64,000 bases of DNA, taken from contig NZ_SRHZ01000008.1 of assembly GCF_004684085.1 (NCBI RefSeq), positions 62,001-126,000 of the forward strand. The letters run 5' to 3'. Under the pieces are notes generated by a model. It was not told the DNA's origin and ran no database searches. It worked only from the letters and a program-made list of their open reading frames with translations. Below are positions 1-7,203 of the stretch, piece by piece (the stretch's first letter is position 1; every line of letters starts with the position of its first letter). A program made the translations under genes and the position numbers. This DNA is from Stenotrophomonas maltophilia (GTDB taxonomy: Bacteria > Pseudomonadota > Gammaproteobacteria > Xanthomonadales > Xanthomonadaceae).

Positions 1-165
1 GATCCGCAGCACTTCCGCCAGATCCATCGCTCGACCATCGTCAACATGAAGGCGGTGGCGGCGGTGAGTCGCGACGATACCGGGCGCGGCGTGTTGCGTC
101 TGCGAGGGCGCGCGGAGACGCTGGTGGTCAGCCAGCCGTTCATGAGTCTGTTCCGCGGCATGTAG
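1..165 (+). CDS. LytTR-type response regulator, C-terminal fragment
   Basis: The window opens inside this gene: 54 codons plus a TAG stop are present and the start lies upstream of base 1. The visible part is the end of a LytTR DNA-binding domain, recognised from FRQIHRSTIVNM followed by a basic segment and a final FMSLFRGM. LytTR domains usually sit behind a receiver domain in AlgR/AgrA-like response regulators; that domain is not visible, so the receiver part is inferred. A lipoprotein gene follows 33 bp downstream on the same strand. Confidence 0.75.
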   Translation, partial: DPQHFRQIHRSTIVNMKAVAAVSRDDTGRGVLRLRGRAETLVVSQPFMSLFRGM

Positions 166-198
166 CCGCGCCGCACCTTCCGCTACCCGGAGCATTGC

Positions 199-543
199 AT
201 GCGTTCTTTCCTGCTTGTGGGCCTCGTCGCGCTGGCGCTTGCCGGTTGCCAGAAGTCCACCGAAACCGCGATCACCCGCACCACTGCCAATGGCGTGGAC
301 ACGCTGTACAGCAAGCGCACCGTGGTGGATGGAGTGGCGCGCTTCGAGTGCATCGCCAGCCGCAGCGGCCAGTGCCACTACCTGGTGCTGGACCCGGCCT
401 GCCGTCCTGACGCTGCCTGTGCGAAAGCGCCGATACGGTCGTTCGCGGTAGCGGCCGGCGAGACCCGGGAGTTCAGCGACCTGCCGAAGGGCTTCGGCCA
501 ATGCGTCAGCGAGGATCGGAAAGAACAATGCCACCGTAAGTGA
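199..543 (+). CDS. small predicted lipoprotein, function unknown
   Basis: A 114-residue protein with a short signal peptide and a lipobox, LALAGC, placing the lipidated Cys near residue 17, so it is probably an envelope lipoprotein. A GGAG ribosome site lies about 7 bases before the ATG. The mature part has several further cysteines that could form disulfides. I do not recognise a family. The stop codon lies inside the loop of a 12-bp inverted repeat that probably ends the transcript. Confidence 0.7.
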   Translation: MRSFLLVGLVALALAGCQKSTETAITRTTANGVDTLYSKRTVVDGVARFECIASRSGQCHYLVLDPACRPDAACAKAPIRSFAVAAGETREFSDLPKGFGQCVSEDRKEQCHRK

Positions 544-557
544 TCACGGTGGCATTG
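526..557 (+). terminator. hairpin overlapping the lipoprotein stop codon
   Basis: A perfect 12-bp stem, CAATGCCACCGT and ACGGTGGCATTG, encloses an 8-base loop that contains the TGA stop of the preceding gene. No U-run follows directly, so termination may be weak or Rho-assisted. It lies between two convergent genes and could act on both. Confidence 0.5.
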
Positions 558-582
558 TGGGTCCCCCCGCTTCCCTGAAGGG

Positions 583-1197
583 TCAGTAGGCCGGCTGCAG
601 CGTCAGTTCGTGGTGGTGCTCGGTCTCACCCACGTGGTTGAGGCGTCCCACCAGTTCCGAGTGCTGCTTCATGCGGCCGATCTCGGTCATGATGCGGATG
701 TCCTCGTGCCGCAGCTCGCGCCGGGCGGTGACCGCCTGCTTGTAGTCCAGCACTTCCGGGTAGTGCTCGGCCAGGTCCAGTGCCTCGGCCACGTGCTCGA
801 CGCTGTCGGCCTTGGAGCTGATCCGGGCGCGGCTGTTGAAGGCCTTCATCCAGCGCTCGAAACCGGCGGTGCGGTCGAACATGTTGGCCATGAACCAGAT
901 CACGAACAGGATCGACACCCACGAGCCGAACACGATCACCACGCGGGTGAAAGTGATATGGAAATCATCGCGCCACAGGTAGTTGGCGATCAGGCCGAGG
1001 ATCAGCAGCGAGGCTGCCTGCCAGCCGACGATCGAGGCAATCAGCCATTGGCATTTGGCCTGCGCCAGCACGCCGACTTCGTCGCGGATCTGCTGCTCGC
1101 TGAGATTGCGCCAATGCGCGACCTGTTTGTCGAACGGGCTGCTGTAGAGCTCGTTGTCGCGAAGCAGAACTCCCAAACCCTTGAACAAAGCAATCAT
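583..1197 (-). CDS. conserved membrane protein with two transmembrane helices
   Basis: A 204-residue protein with two hydrophobic helices near residues 51-72 and 84-107. They are flanked by a soluble N-terminal segment and a long charged C-terminal half rich in His, Glu and Arg that probably lies in the cytoplasm. An AAGGAG site precedes the ATG. No enzyme motif was recognised and no function is proposed. It is convergent with the lipoprotein gene at 199-543. Confidence 0.65.
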   Translation of the reverse strand: MIALFKGLGVLLRDNELYSSPFDKQVAHWRNLSEQQIRDEVGVLAQAKCQWLIASIVGWQAASLLILGLIANYLWRDDFHITFTRVVIVFGSWVSILFVIWFMANMFDRTAGFERWMKAFNSRARISSKADSVEHVAEALDLAEHYPEVLDYKQAVTARRELRHEDIRIMTEIGRMKQHSELVGRLNHVGETEHHHELTLQPAY

Positions 1198-1603
1198 GGC
1201 TGGCTCCTTGTGGAACGTGCGTCGATCAGCGTTGGACGGTGTGGCAGGTTCAGTTCTAGCACTTCCAGCGAGCCGTGCAATGGGGCCAATGCCAAGGGGC
1301 GCAAGGCTTCTGTCTGAATGGGTGAATGTTGCTGCGTCGCAGCATCACGGCTGCGGCCTGCGACAAGATGTCGCAGGGTGAAACGTGCTGCGGCCGCACA
1401 TGAAACCGTGGCTGAGCACGGAGGCTCGGCGTTGCTGTCGTCATCGCCCAGAATCGGGGCCGACCGCGCAACGCGTGGGCGTTTTTCGCCCCGCCGCCCT
1501 GCAATCGGCGCAGAGCTTCATCCAGGCATGGCGTGGATCCATCTGCTCCCGATGCGTACCGATCCGGGAAGGTGCGTAGATCCACGCCATGCGTGGATGG
1601 GCC
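1198..1603. other. 406-bp intergenic region with REP elements and an inverted repeat
   Basis: No convincing gene is present. Positions 1357-1377 hold a 9-bp inverted repeat, CCTGCGACA-aga-TGTCGCAGG, of unknown role. Positions 1519-1538 and 1576-1599 hold two REP units in opposite orientation. The upstream part should include the promoter of the membrane protein gene that starts at 1197. Confidence 0.5.
1519..1599. repeat. inverted pair of ATCCACGC-type GTAG REP elements
   Basis: The unit at 1576-1599 begins with GTAG and continues as an ATCCACGC-CAT-GCGTGGAT hairpin. A less perfect opposite copy, including CATGGCGTGGAT, lies at 1519-1538. The pair sits beyond the 3' end of the tetR gene, a usual location for such elements. 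Confidence 0.7.
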
Positions 1604-2191
1604 TCACCCCGCCGACTTCAACCCACGCAACAGCATCTCCAGGGCTGCCGTTGCCTGCTTCAGGCGCACATCGCCCTGTTCACCTTCGGCGATCCAGAAC
1701 GCGGCCTCGGCCAGGCTGCCGTAGATCAGCGACGCCAGCGCCTGCGCATCCACCGGCGCCACCACGCCCTGCGCGATCAACTGCTCGATCAGGCGCTGCA
1801 TCGAGTTCACGCAGTACTGCTGCGATTCCGGTGAGGCGCCACCGAGTACCGCGCGCGCGTCGCGCAGCACGATGCGCTGGATCTCCGGTTCCAGTGCCAT
1901 CTGCAGGTAGGCGCGGCAGCGCTGCACGAAACCGTCCCAGGCATCGTCGGCACCATCGCTGATCGCCTGCAGGCGCACATCGGTCTCGGCATCGAGCTGG
2001 GCGACGACCGCTGCCAGCAGCCCTTTCTTGTCGCCGAAGTGGTGGTACAGCGCGCCACGGGTCAGCCCCGCCTGGGCGGTGAGGTCATCCATGGACGTAG
2101 CGGCATAGCCCAGCTCGCTGAATACGCGGCGCGCAGTGGCCAGCAGGGTGGCGCGGGTTTCTTCCATTTCGGCGCGGGTGCGGCGGACCAT
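1604..2191 (-). CDS. TetR/AcrR-family transcriptional repressor
   Basis: A 195-residue regulator with a TetR N-terminal helix-turn-helix at about residues 10-57; the recognition part reads LTRGALYHHFGDKKGL. The rest is a helical ligand-binding domain. GGAG precedes the ATG. It is transcribed away from two MFS transporter genes, and the shared control region carries three similar 15-bp palindromes. It is therefore probably a drug-sensing local repressor of itself and the pumps; the ligand is unknown. Confidence 0.88.
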   Translation of the reverse strand: MVRRTRAEMEETRATLLATARRVFSELGYAATSMDDLTAQAGLTRGALYHHFGDKKGLLAAVVAQLDAETDVRLQAISDGADDAWDGFVQRCRAYLQMALEPEIQRIVLRDARAVLGGASPESQQYCVNSMQRLIEQLIAQGVVAPVDAQALASLIYGSLAEAAFWIAEGEQGDVRLKQATAALEMLLRGLKSAG

Positions 2192-2203
2192 CGAAGCTCC
2201 TTA

Positions 2204-2272
2204 CATACGTCGTGCATGATTATTTACATACGGAGCGTATGAATGTAGTCTCATATTCATACGTTCTGTATG
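2204..2272. promoter_or_regulatory. three TetR operator-like palindromes
   Basis: Three copies of CATACG-N3-YGYATG lie between the divergent tetR and MFS genes: 2204-2218 (right half TGCATG), 2227-2241 (perfect, CATACG-gag-CGTATG) and 2258-2272 (right half TGTATG). Their centres are 23 and 31 bp apart. The copy nearest tetR lies just upstream of its start codon. The assignment to the adjacent TetR protein is inferred from position. Confidence 0.65.
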
Positions 2273-2323
2273 TATTGTCGTGGCGCGCTCCGTGCCAGGC
2301 AAGTCGCCGCCCTGGAGATTGCG

Positions 2324-3538
2324 ATGGCCACCCCTTACCGCCAGCTGTTTGCCGCCCCCGGCACCGTCGGACTTGCCCTGGCCGGGTTGCTGGCGCGGCT
2401 GCCATTGCCGATGACCGGCATCGGCATCATTACCCTGCTGTCGCAGCTGCGCGGCAGCTATGCACTGGCTGGAGCGGTGTCGGCCACCTTCGTGCTGACT
2501 TACGCGCTGCTGTCGCCGCAGGTATCGCGTTGGGTCGATCGCCATGGGCAGGGCAGGGTATTGCCGTGGGCGACTGCAGCCAGCGCGACCGGACTGTTGT
2601 TGCTGCTGGCCTGCACCGTGCTGCAGGCGCCGGACTGGACGCTGTTCGCCACGGCGATGCTGGCCGGCTGCATGCCCAGCGTGTCGGCGATGGTGCGCGC
2701 ACGCTGGACCGCGATCCATCGTGGCCGCCCTTACCTGCAGACCGCGTACTCGCTGGAAACCGTGTTTGACGAGATCACCTTCATCGCCGGCCCCCCGTTG
2801 GCGGTGGGGTTGTCAGTGGCGGTATGGCCACAGGCCGGTGTGTTGGCGGCGGCTCTGCTGCTGGTGGGCGGCATGGTGGCGCTGGTACTGCAGCGTGGCA
2901 CCGAGCCGCCGCTGCAACCGATTGATGGCGTGACACCCCGCCGCTCCCTGTTGCGGCAACCGGAGATCCGCCTGTTGGCACTGCTGATGCTGGCGATGGG
3001 GGTGATCGTCGGCACCGTCGACATCACCAGCGTGGCCTTCGCCGAGCAGGGCGGACAGCCGCTCGCAGCCAGCATCGTGCTGTCTGCCTACGCCATGGGC
3101 AGCTGCGTGGCCGGCCTGCTGTTCGGCGCGTTGAAGCCGCAGGCACCACTGCGTCTCCAGTTGCTGCTGGGCGCCGCCGCCACGGCGCTGACGACATTGC
3201 CGCTGCTGTGGGTCGGCAACCTGTCCTCGCTGGCGGTGGCGGTGCTGGTGGCCGGCCTGTTCTTCGCCCCGACCATGATCGTGGCGATGGCACTGGTTGA
3301 ACGGTGCGTGCCTGCCTCCCGCCTTACCGAAGGCATGACCTGGCTGCTGGCCGGGCTGAACATCGGCGTCGCCGTCGGGGCCGCGCTGTCAGGGCGGCTG
3401 GTCGATGCAGGCGGTGTGCGCAGTGGTTTTGTCCTCGCGCTGTGCGCGGGATCCATCGTGCTGCTGATGGCTGTGTTCGCCCAGCGTCCGCTGCATCGCT
3501 CCTCTTCGTCTGTCCCTGCTGAAGGAATCATCCCGTGA
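2324..3538 (+). CDS. MFS transporter
   Basis: A 404-residue major-facilitator protein with about 12 hydrophobic helices. The ATG at 2324 was chosen because CTGGAG lies about 7 bases upstream and the protein then begins at the usual cytoplasmic tail and first helix; a longer reading would run into the operator region. The last codons overlap the GTG of the next transporter by 4 bases (GTGA), which implies translational coupling. Substrate is unknown; the TetR context suggests efflux of a toxic compound. Confidence 0.82.
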   Translation: MATPYRQLFAAPGTVGLALAGLLARLPLPMTGIGIITLLSQLRGSYALAGAVSATFVLTYALLSPQVSRWVDRHGQGRVLPWATAASATGLLLLLACTVLQAPDWTLFATAMLAGCMPSVSAMVRARWTAIHRGRPYLQTAYSLETVFDEITFIAGPPLAVGLSVAVWPQAGVLAAALLLVGGMVALVLQRGTEPPLQPIDGVTPRRSLLRQPEIRLLALLMLAMGVIVGTVDITSVAFAEQGGQPLAASIVLSAYAMGSCVAGLLFGALKPQAPLRLQLLLGAAATALTTLPLLWVGNLSSLAVAVLVAGLFFAPTMIVAMALVERCVPASRLTEGMTWLLAGLNIGVAVGAALSGRLVDAGGVRSGFVLALCAGSIVLLMAVFAQRPLHRSSSSVPAEGIIP

Positions 3539-4728
3539 GTGCTTCTTCGCCCGAACGTGCCGCTCCCGCGGTCCGCCCTGCCTGGTGGGCGGTGTCTGCC
3601 ATCGGCCTTGCCACCTTCTCGGTGGTCACCACCGAGATGCTGCCGGTCGGCCTGCTGACCCCAATCGCCGGGACCTTCGGTGCATCCGAAGGCACTGCCG
3701 GCCTGATGATCTCGTTGCCGGCACTGCTGGCCGCAGTGTTCGCCCCACTGGTGGTGATCGTCGCCGGGGGTATCGATCGCCGCCGCATCCTGTGCGCGCT
3801 GCTGGGCCTGTTGTGTGTGGCCAACATCGCCTCGGCGCTGGCGCCGGGCATCGGCTGGTTGCTGGCCGCACGGGTGCTGGTGGGGTTCTGCATGGGCGGC
3901 ATCTGGGCCATCGCCGGTGGCCTGGCGGCGCGTCTGGTACCGGCACAGCGCATTGGCCTGGCCACGTCGATCATCTTTGGCGGCGTCGCCGCCGCATCGG
4001 TGCTGGGCGTGCCGTTGGGTGCGCTGATCGGGGAAGCACTGGGCTGGCGCAGCGCATTCGCGGCGATGGCGCTGTTCAGTGCTGCAGTCCTGCTGCTGCA
4101 TGCCAGGGTGGTCCCCGCGTTGCCGGTGGAAACCTCGGTACGCGCGACGCAGTTCGTGCAGCTGCTCGGCCATCGCGGCCTGCAGCACGGCCTGTGCCTG
4201 ACGCTGCTGCTGGTGACCGGGCACTTCATCGCCTTCACCTATGTGCGGCCGTTGCTGACCACGGTGTCGGGCGTGGATGCGATGTGGATCGGCGCGCTGC
4301 TGTTCGCCTATGGCCTGGCCGGCATCGCCGGCAACTTCATCGCCGGTCCGATGGCTGCACGGCATCCGCGTGGAATGCTGCTGGCGATTGCCCTGGGCCT
4401 GCTGCTGACGCCGCTGTTGCTGCTGATGGTGGGAGGCGCACCGCTGGGGGGCGTGGTGGTGCTGCTGCTCTGGGGCCTTGCCTATGGCGGTGTGTCGGTG
4501 GGCCTGATGACCTGGATGATGAAAGAGGTCCCGCAGGCGCTGGAGATCGCCACTGCCCTGTACGTGGGCGTGTTCAACATCGGCATCGCAGTGGGTGCGT
4601 GGGGCGGTGGCCGCTTGCTGGATGGCATGGGCCTGCACGCCAACCTGTGGGCCGCTGCCGCGTTCGCGACGGCGGCGCTGCTGGTGGCCGCCGGCCTGCG
4701 TAGATCCACGCCATGCGTGGATGCCTGA
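3535..4728 (+). CDS. MFS transporter, DHA1/sugar-efflux-like
   Basis: A 397-residue MFS protein starting at a GTG that overlaps the previous stop; GAAGGA lies about 8 bases upstream. The first helix reads ATFSVVTTEMLPVGLL, typical of the arabinose-efflux/YdhP-like branch of DHA1 permeases. About 12 transmembrane helices are visible. The last residues, RRSTPCVDA, are encoded by a REP element (4700-4723), so the natural C-terminus was altered by the repeat. It forms an operon with the upstream transporter and is presumably under TetR control. Confidence 0.85.
   Translation: MSASSPERAAPAVRPAWWAVSAIGLATFSVVTTEMLPVGLLTPIAGTFGASEGTAGLMISLPALLAAVFAPLVVIVAGGIDRRRILCALLGLLCVANIASALAPGIGWLLAARVLVGFCMGGIWAIAGGLAARLVPAQRIGLATSIIFGGVAAASVLGVPLGALIGEALGWRSAFAAMALFSAAVLLLHARVVPALPVETSVRATQFVQLLGHRGLQHGLCLTLLLVTGHFIAFTYVRPLLTTVSGVDAMWIGALLFAYGLAGIAGNFIAGPMAARHPRGMLLAIALGLLLTPLLLLMVGGAPLGGVVVLLLWGLAYGGVSVGLMTWMMKEVPQALEIATALYVGVFNIGIAVGAWGGGRLLDGMGLHANLWAAAAFATAALLVAAGLRRSTPCVDA
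4700..4723 (+). repeat. GTAG REP element inside the 3' end of an MFS gene
   Basis: A full GTAG plus ATCCACGC-CAT-GCGTGGAT unit lies within the reading frame. The frame runs through it and stops 5 bases beyond, at TGA 4726-4728. It encodes part of the C-terminal RRSTPCVDA tail. Confidence 0.85.
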
Positions 4729-4769
4729 GCGAGGCAGGTGCCGACCAGGGTTGGCGGCTAGCGGAAATG

Positions 4770-4795
4770 AAACGGACGCCTTGCGGCGCCCGTTT
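4770..4795. terminator. probable bidirectional terminator
   Basis: AAACGGACGCC-ttgc-GGCGCCCGTTT forms an 11-bp stem with one mismatch between the convergent MFS and M13 peptidase genes. Short T and A runs at its edges suit termination in both directions. Confidence 0.65.
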
Positions 4796-4803
4796 CGGTT
4801 ACA

Positions 4804-6915
4804 TCACCACACCTTGACCCGCTTGTCCGGGGCCAGGTACAGCTTCTGGCCTTCCTTCACTTCGAACGCCGGGTACCAGGCGTCGATGTTGCGCACGGTC
4901 AGTGCGCGGAACTGGCCCGGTGCATGCACATCGGTCAGCAGCGAGTTGCGCAGCGCCTGCTCGCGGCTCTTGCTGCGCCAGGCCTGGGCAAAGCCGAGGA
5001 AGAAGCGCTGGTCCGGGGTGAAGCCTTCCAGGGTCTGGCCCGGCTTGCCCTGCAGCGACAGCTGGTAGGCGTCATAAGCAGTGCCCAGGCCGGCCACGTC
5101 GGCGATGTTCTCGCCCAGGCTCAGCTTGCCGTTCACATGCACGCCGGGGAATGGTTCATAGCTGCTGAACTGCGCGGCCAATGCATCGCCGGCAGCGTTG
5201 AACTGCTTCAGGTCCTCAGCGGTCCACCAGTTGTGCAGCTTGCCGGTTTCGTCGAACAGCGCACCGGCGTTGTCGAAGCCATGGCTGATCTCGTGGCCGA
5301 TCACCGCGCCGATCGCACCGTAGTTCACCGCATCGTCGGCGGCACCGTCGAAGAACGGCGGCTGCAGGATCGCGGCCGGGAACACCAGGCGGTTCTCCAG
5401 CGGCACGTTCATCGCGTTGATGGTCTGCGGCAGCATCGCCCACTCGCTGTGGTCGACCGCCTTGCCCAGCTTGGCGACGTTGCGCTGGTATTCGAACAGC
5501 TCGGCGCGCTGCGCGTTGCCCAGCGCGTCGTCACGGCGGATGTCCAGGCCGGTGTAGTCACGCCACTTTTCCGGGTAGCCCATGCCCACGGTCAGCCCGG
5601 CCACCTTGGCCTTGGCGCTGGCCTTGGTCTGCGGTGACATCCAGGCGAGCGCATCGATGCGCTTGGCGAAGGCGGCGATGATGTTCTTCGCCATTTCGTC
5701 CGCGCGTTCCTTGGTCTTGGCGTCGAAGTGCTTTTCGACGTAGCGCTTGCCGATGGCCTCGCCCACGGCGTGGTTGGCGTCGTCCACCGCGCGCTTCCAG
5801 CGGTCGCTCTGCTGCGGGGTGCCGCTCAGCGCGGTGCCATGGAAGGCGAAACGGGCATCGGCGAACTTCTTCGGCAGGTAGGCAGCGGCACGGTCCAATG
5901 CATGGAACGCCAGATAGTCCTTCCAGGCGTCCAGCGGCTCGGTGGCGACCAGCTTGGACAGGCCAGCAACGGCCTTGGGCTGCCACACGATGAAGTCCTG
6001 CTGCTTGCCCAGCGCTGCGGCATCGAGGAAGGCATTCCAGTCCAAGCCCGGCGCCTTGGCATTGAAGTCGGCCTGGGTCCAGGGGTTGGCACCCTTGGTC
6101 ACGTCATTGGTTTCTTCCTGGGTGGCGTGCGCCTGCGCGATCTTCGTCTCCAGCGCGAGGATGCGCTGTGCCTTGCCGGCCGGGTCGGCAACGCCGGCCA
6201 GCTGCAGCATCTGCGCGATGTAGGCCTGGTACTGCTTGCGCAGCTCGGCCATGCGGCCACCGCCCAGGTAGAAGTCGCGGTCGGGCATGCCCAGTCCGCC
6301 CTGCACCAGATACGGTGCGTTGCGGTCCGGCTGCAGCAGGTCCACCGACACCCACAGGCCGAACAGGCGGTCGGTGTAGAAGTTGGTGGCGTTGAGCAGG
6401 TCGACGTCGGCGCGCACATCGCCGCCGAGTGCACGGGCCAACCCGGCCTTGTCGGCGATCGCCTCGATCGCCTTCAGCTGCGGCTGTACCGGCGCGATGC
6501 CGTGCTGCTCGATGCCGGCTTCGTCCATGAAGGCGGCGTAGTAGTCGCCGATCAGCTTGTCGTCACCGCTGGCCTGCGCGTTGCCGGCAGCGCCTTCGAG
6601 GATGGCGCGGGTATCGGCCAGGGTCTTTTCGGCAATGACGTTGAAGCTGCCGAAGCGCGAACGGTCGGCCGGAATCTCGGTGTTCTTCACCCAGGTGCCG
6701 TTGGCGAAGCCGAAGAAGTCGTCACCGGCGGCGATGCTGCGGTCCATGCCGCTGGCATCGAAGCCGAAGCTGCCCAGCATCGGCTTGGCCGCCGCGGGCG
6801 CAGCATCGGCCGGTGCGGCCGTGCCGGCGGCCGGTTCGGCCGGGCGGTCGCAGGCGGCCAGGGACAGGCTGGCAACGATGGCCAGTGCCAGGGTGGGACG
6901 GCGCAGCTTGGACAT
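4804..6915 (-). CDS. M13-family zinc metallopeptidase, lipoprotein
   Basis: A 703-residue neprilysin/PepO-like endopeptidase. The N-terminus has a lipoprotein signal ending LSLAAC (Cys about residue 22), so the enzyme is probably anchored facing the periplasm. The zinc motif HEISH is at residues 541-545 and the third ligand is in ENIADVAG (Glu about 602), the standard M13 arrangement. Length and motif spacing match the family. It probably trims small peptides in the envelope. It stands alone, convergent with the MFS operon. Confidence 0.93.
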   Translation of the reverse strand: MSKLRRPTLALAIVASLSLAACDRPAEPAAGTAAPADAAPAAAKPMLGSFGFDASGMDRSIAAGDDFFGFANGTWVKNTEIPADRSRFGSFNVIAEKTLADTRAILEGAAGNAQASGDDKLIGDYYAAFMDEAGIEQHGIAPVQPQLKAIEAIADKAGLARALGGDVRADVDLLNATNFYTDRLFGLWVSVDLLQPDRNAPYLVQGGLGMPDRDFYLGGGRMAELRKQYQAYIAQMLQLAGVADPAGKAQRILALETKIAQAHATQEETNDVTKGANPWTQADFNAKAPGLDWNAFLDAAALGKQQDFIVWQPKAVAGLSKLVATEPLDAWKDYLAFHALDRAAAYLPKKFADARFAFHGTALSGTPQQSDRWKRAVDDANHAVGEAIGKRYVEKHFDAKTKERADEMAKNIIAAFAKRIDALAWMSPQTKASAKAKVAGLTVGMGYPEKWRDYTGLDIRRDDALGNAQRAELFEYQRNVAKLGKAVDHSEWAMLPQTINAMNVPLENRLVFPAAILQPPFFDGAADDAVNYGAIGAVIGHEISHGFDNAGALFDETGKLHNWWTAEDLKQFNAAGDALAAQFSSYEPFPGVHVNGKLSLGENIADVAGLGTAYDAYQLSLQGKPGQTLEGFTPDQRFFLGFAQAWRSKSREQALRNSLLTDVHAPGQFRALTVRNIDAWYPAFEVKEGQKLYLAPDKRVKVW

Positions 6916-7203
6916 GGACTTCTCTTGCAGCGGAAAACCCCAAGTCTAATCCGCCCCGGCCCGGCTGACCGTTCCGTTGCACCGCAGCGCCTGTGCAGGA
7001 TCTGGCTGAACGCGCGGACGCGATCTTCACGGCGCCATCTGCGTGGTGCATGCTGGCCGCTTGGAACCCTGCGCGGACACGGGGCGGTGGCCATGCGGGG
7101 TGGGGTCAGGCGTCAAGAATGGCGTCCGCCGGCCGTTGAGGTCGGGGACGTGGAGGATTCGTTCGCGCATGAAGCCAGCCGACTGCACAAGGAAGACCGA
7201 CCG

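Noticed and set aside
5728..7203. Upstream extension of the EAL gene reading frame
   Set aside because: It runs antisense through the M13 peptidase gene. The transmembrane helix and ribosome site place the start at 7204.
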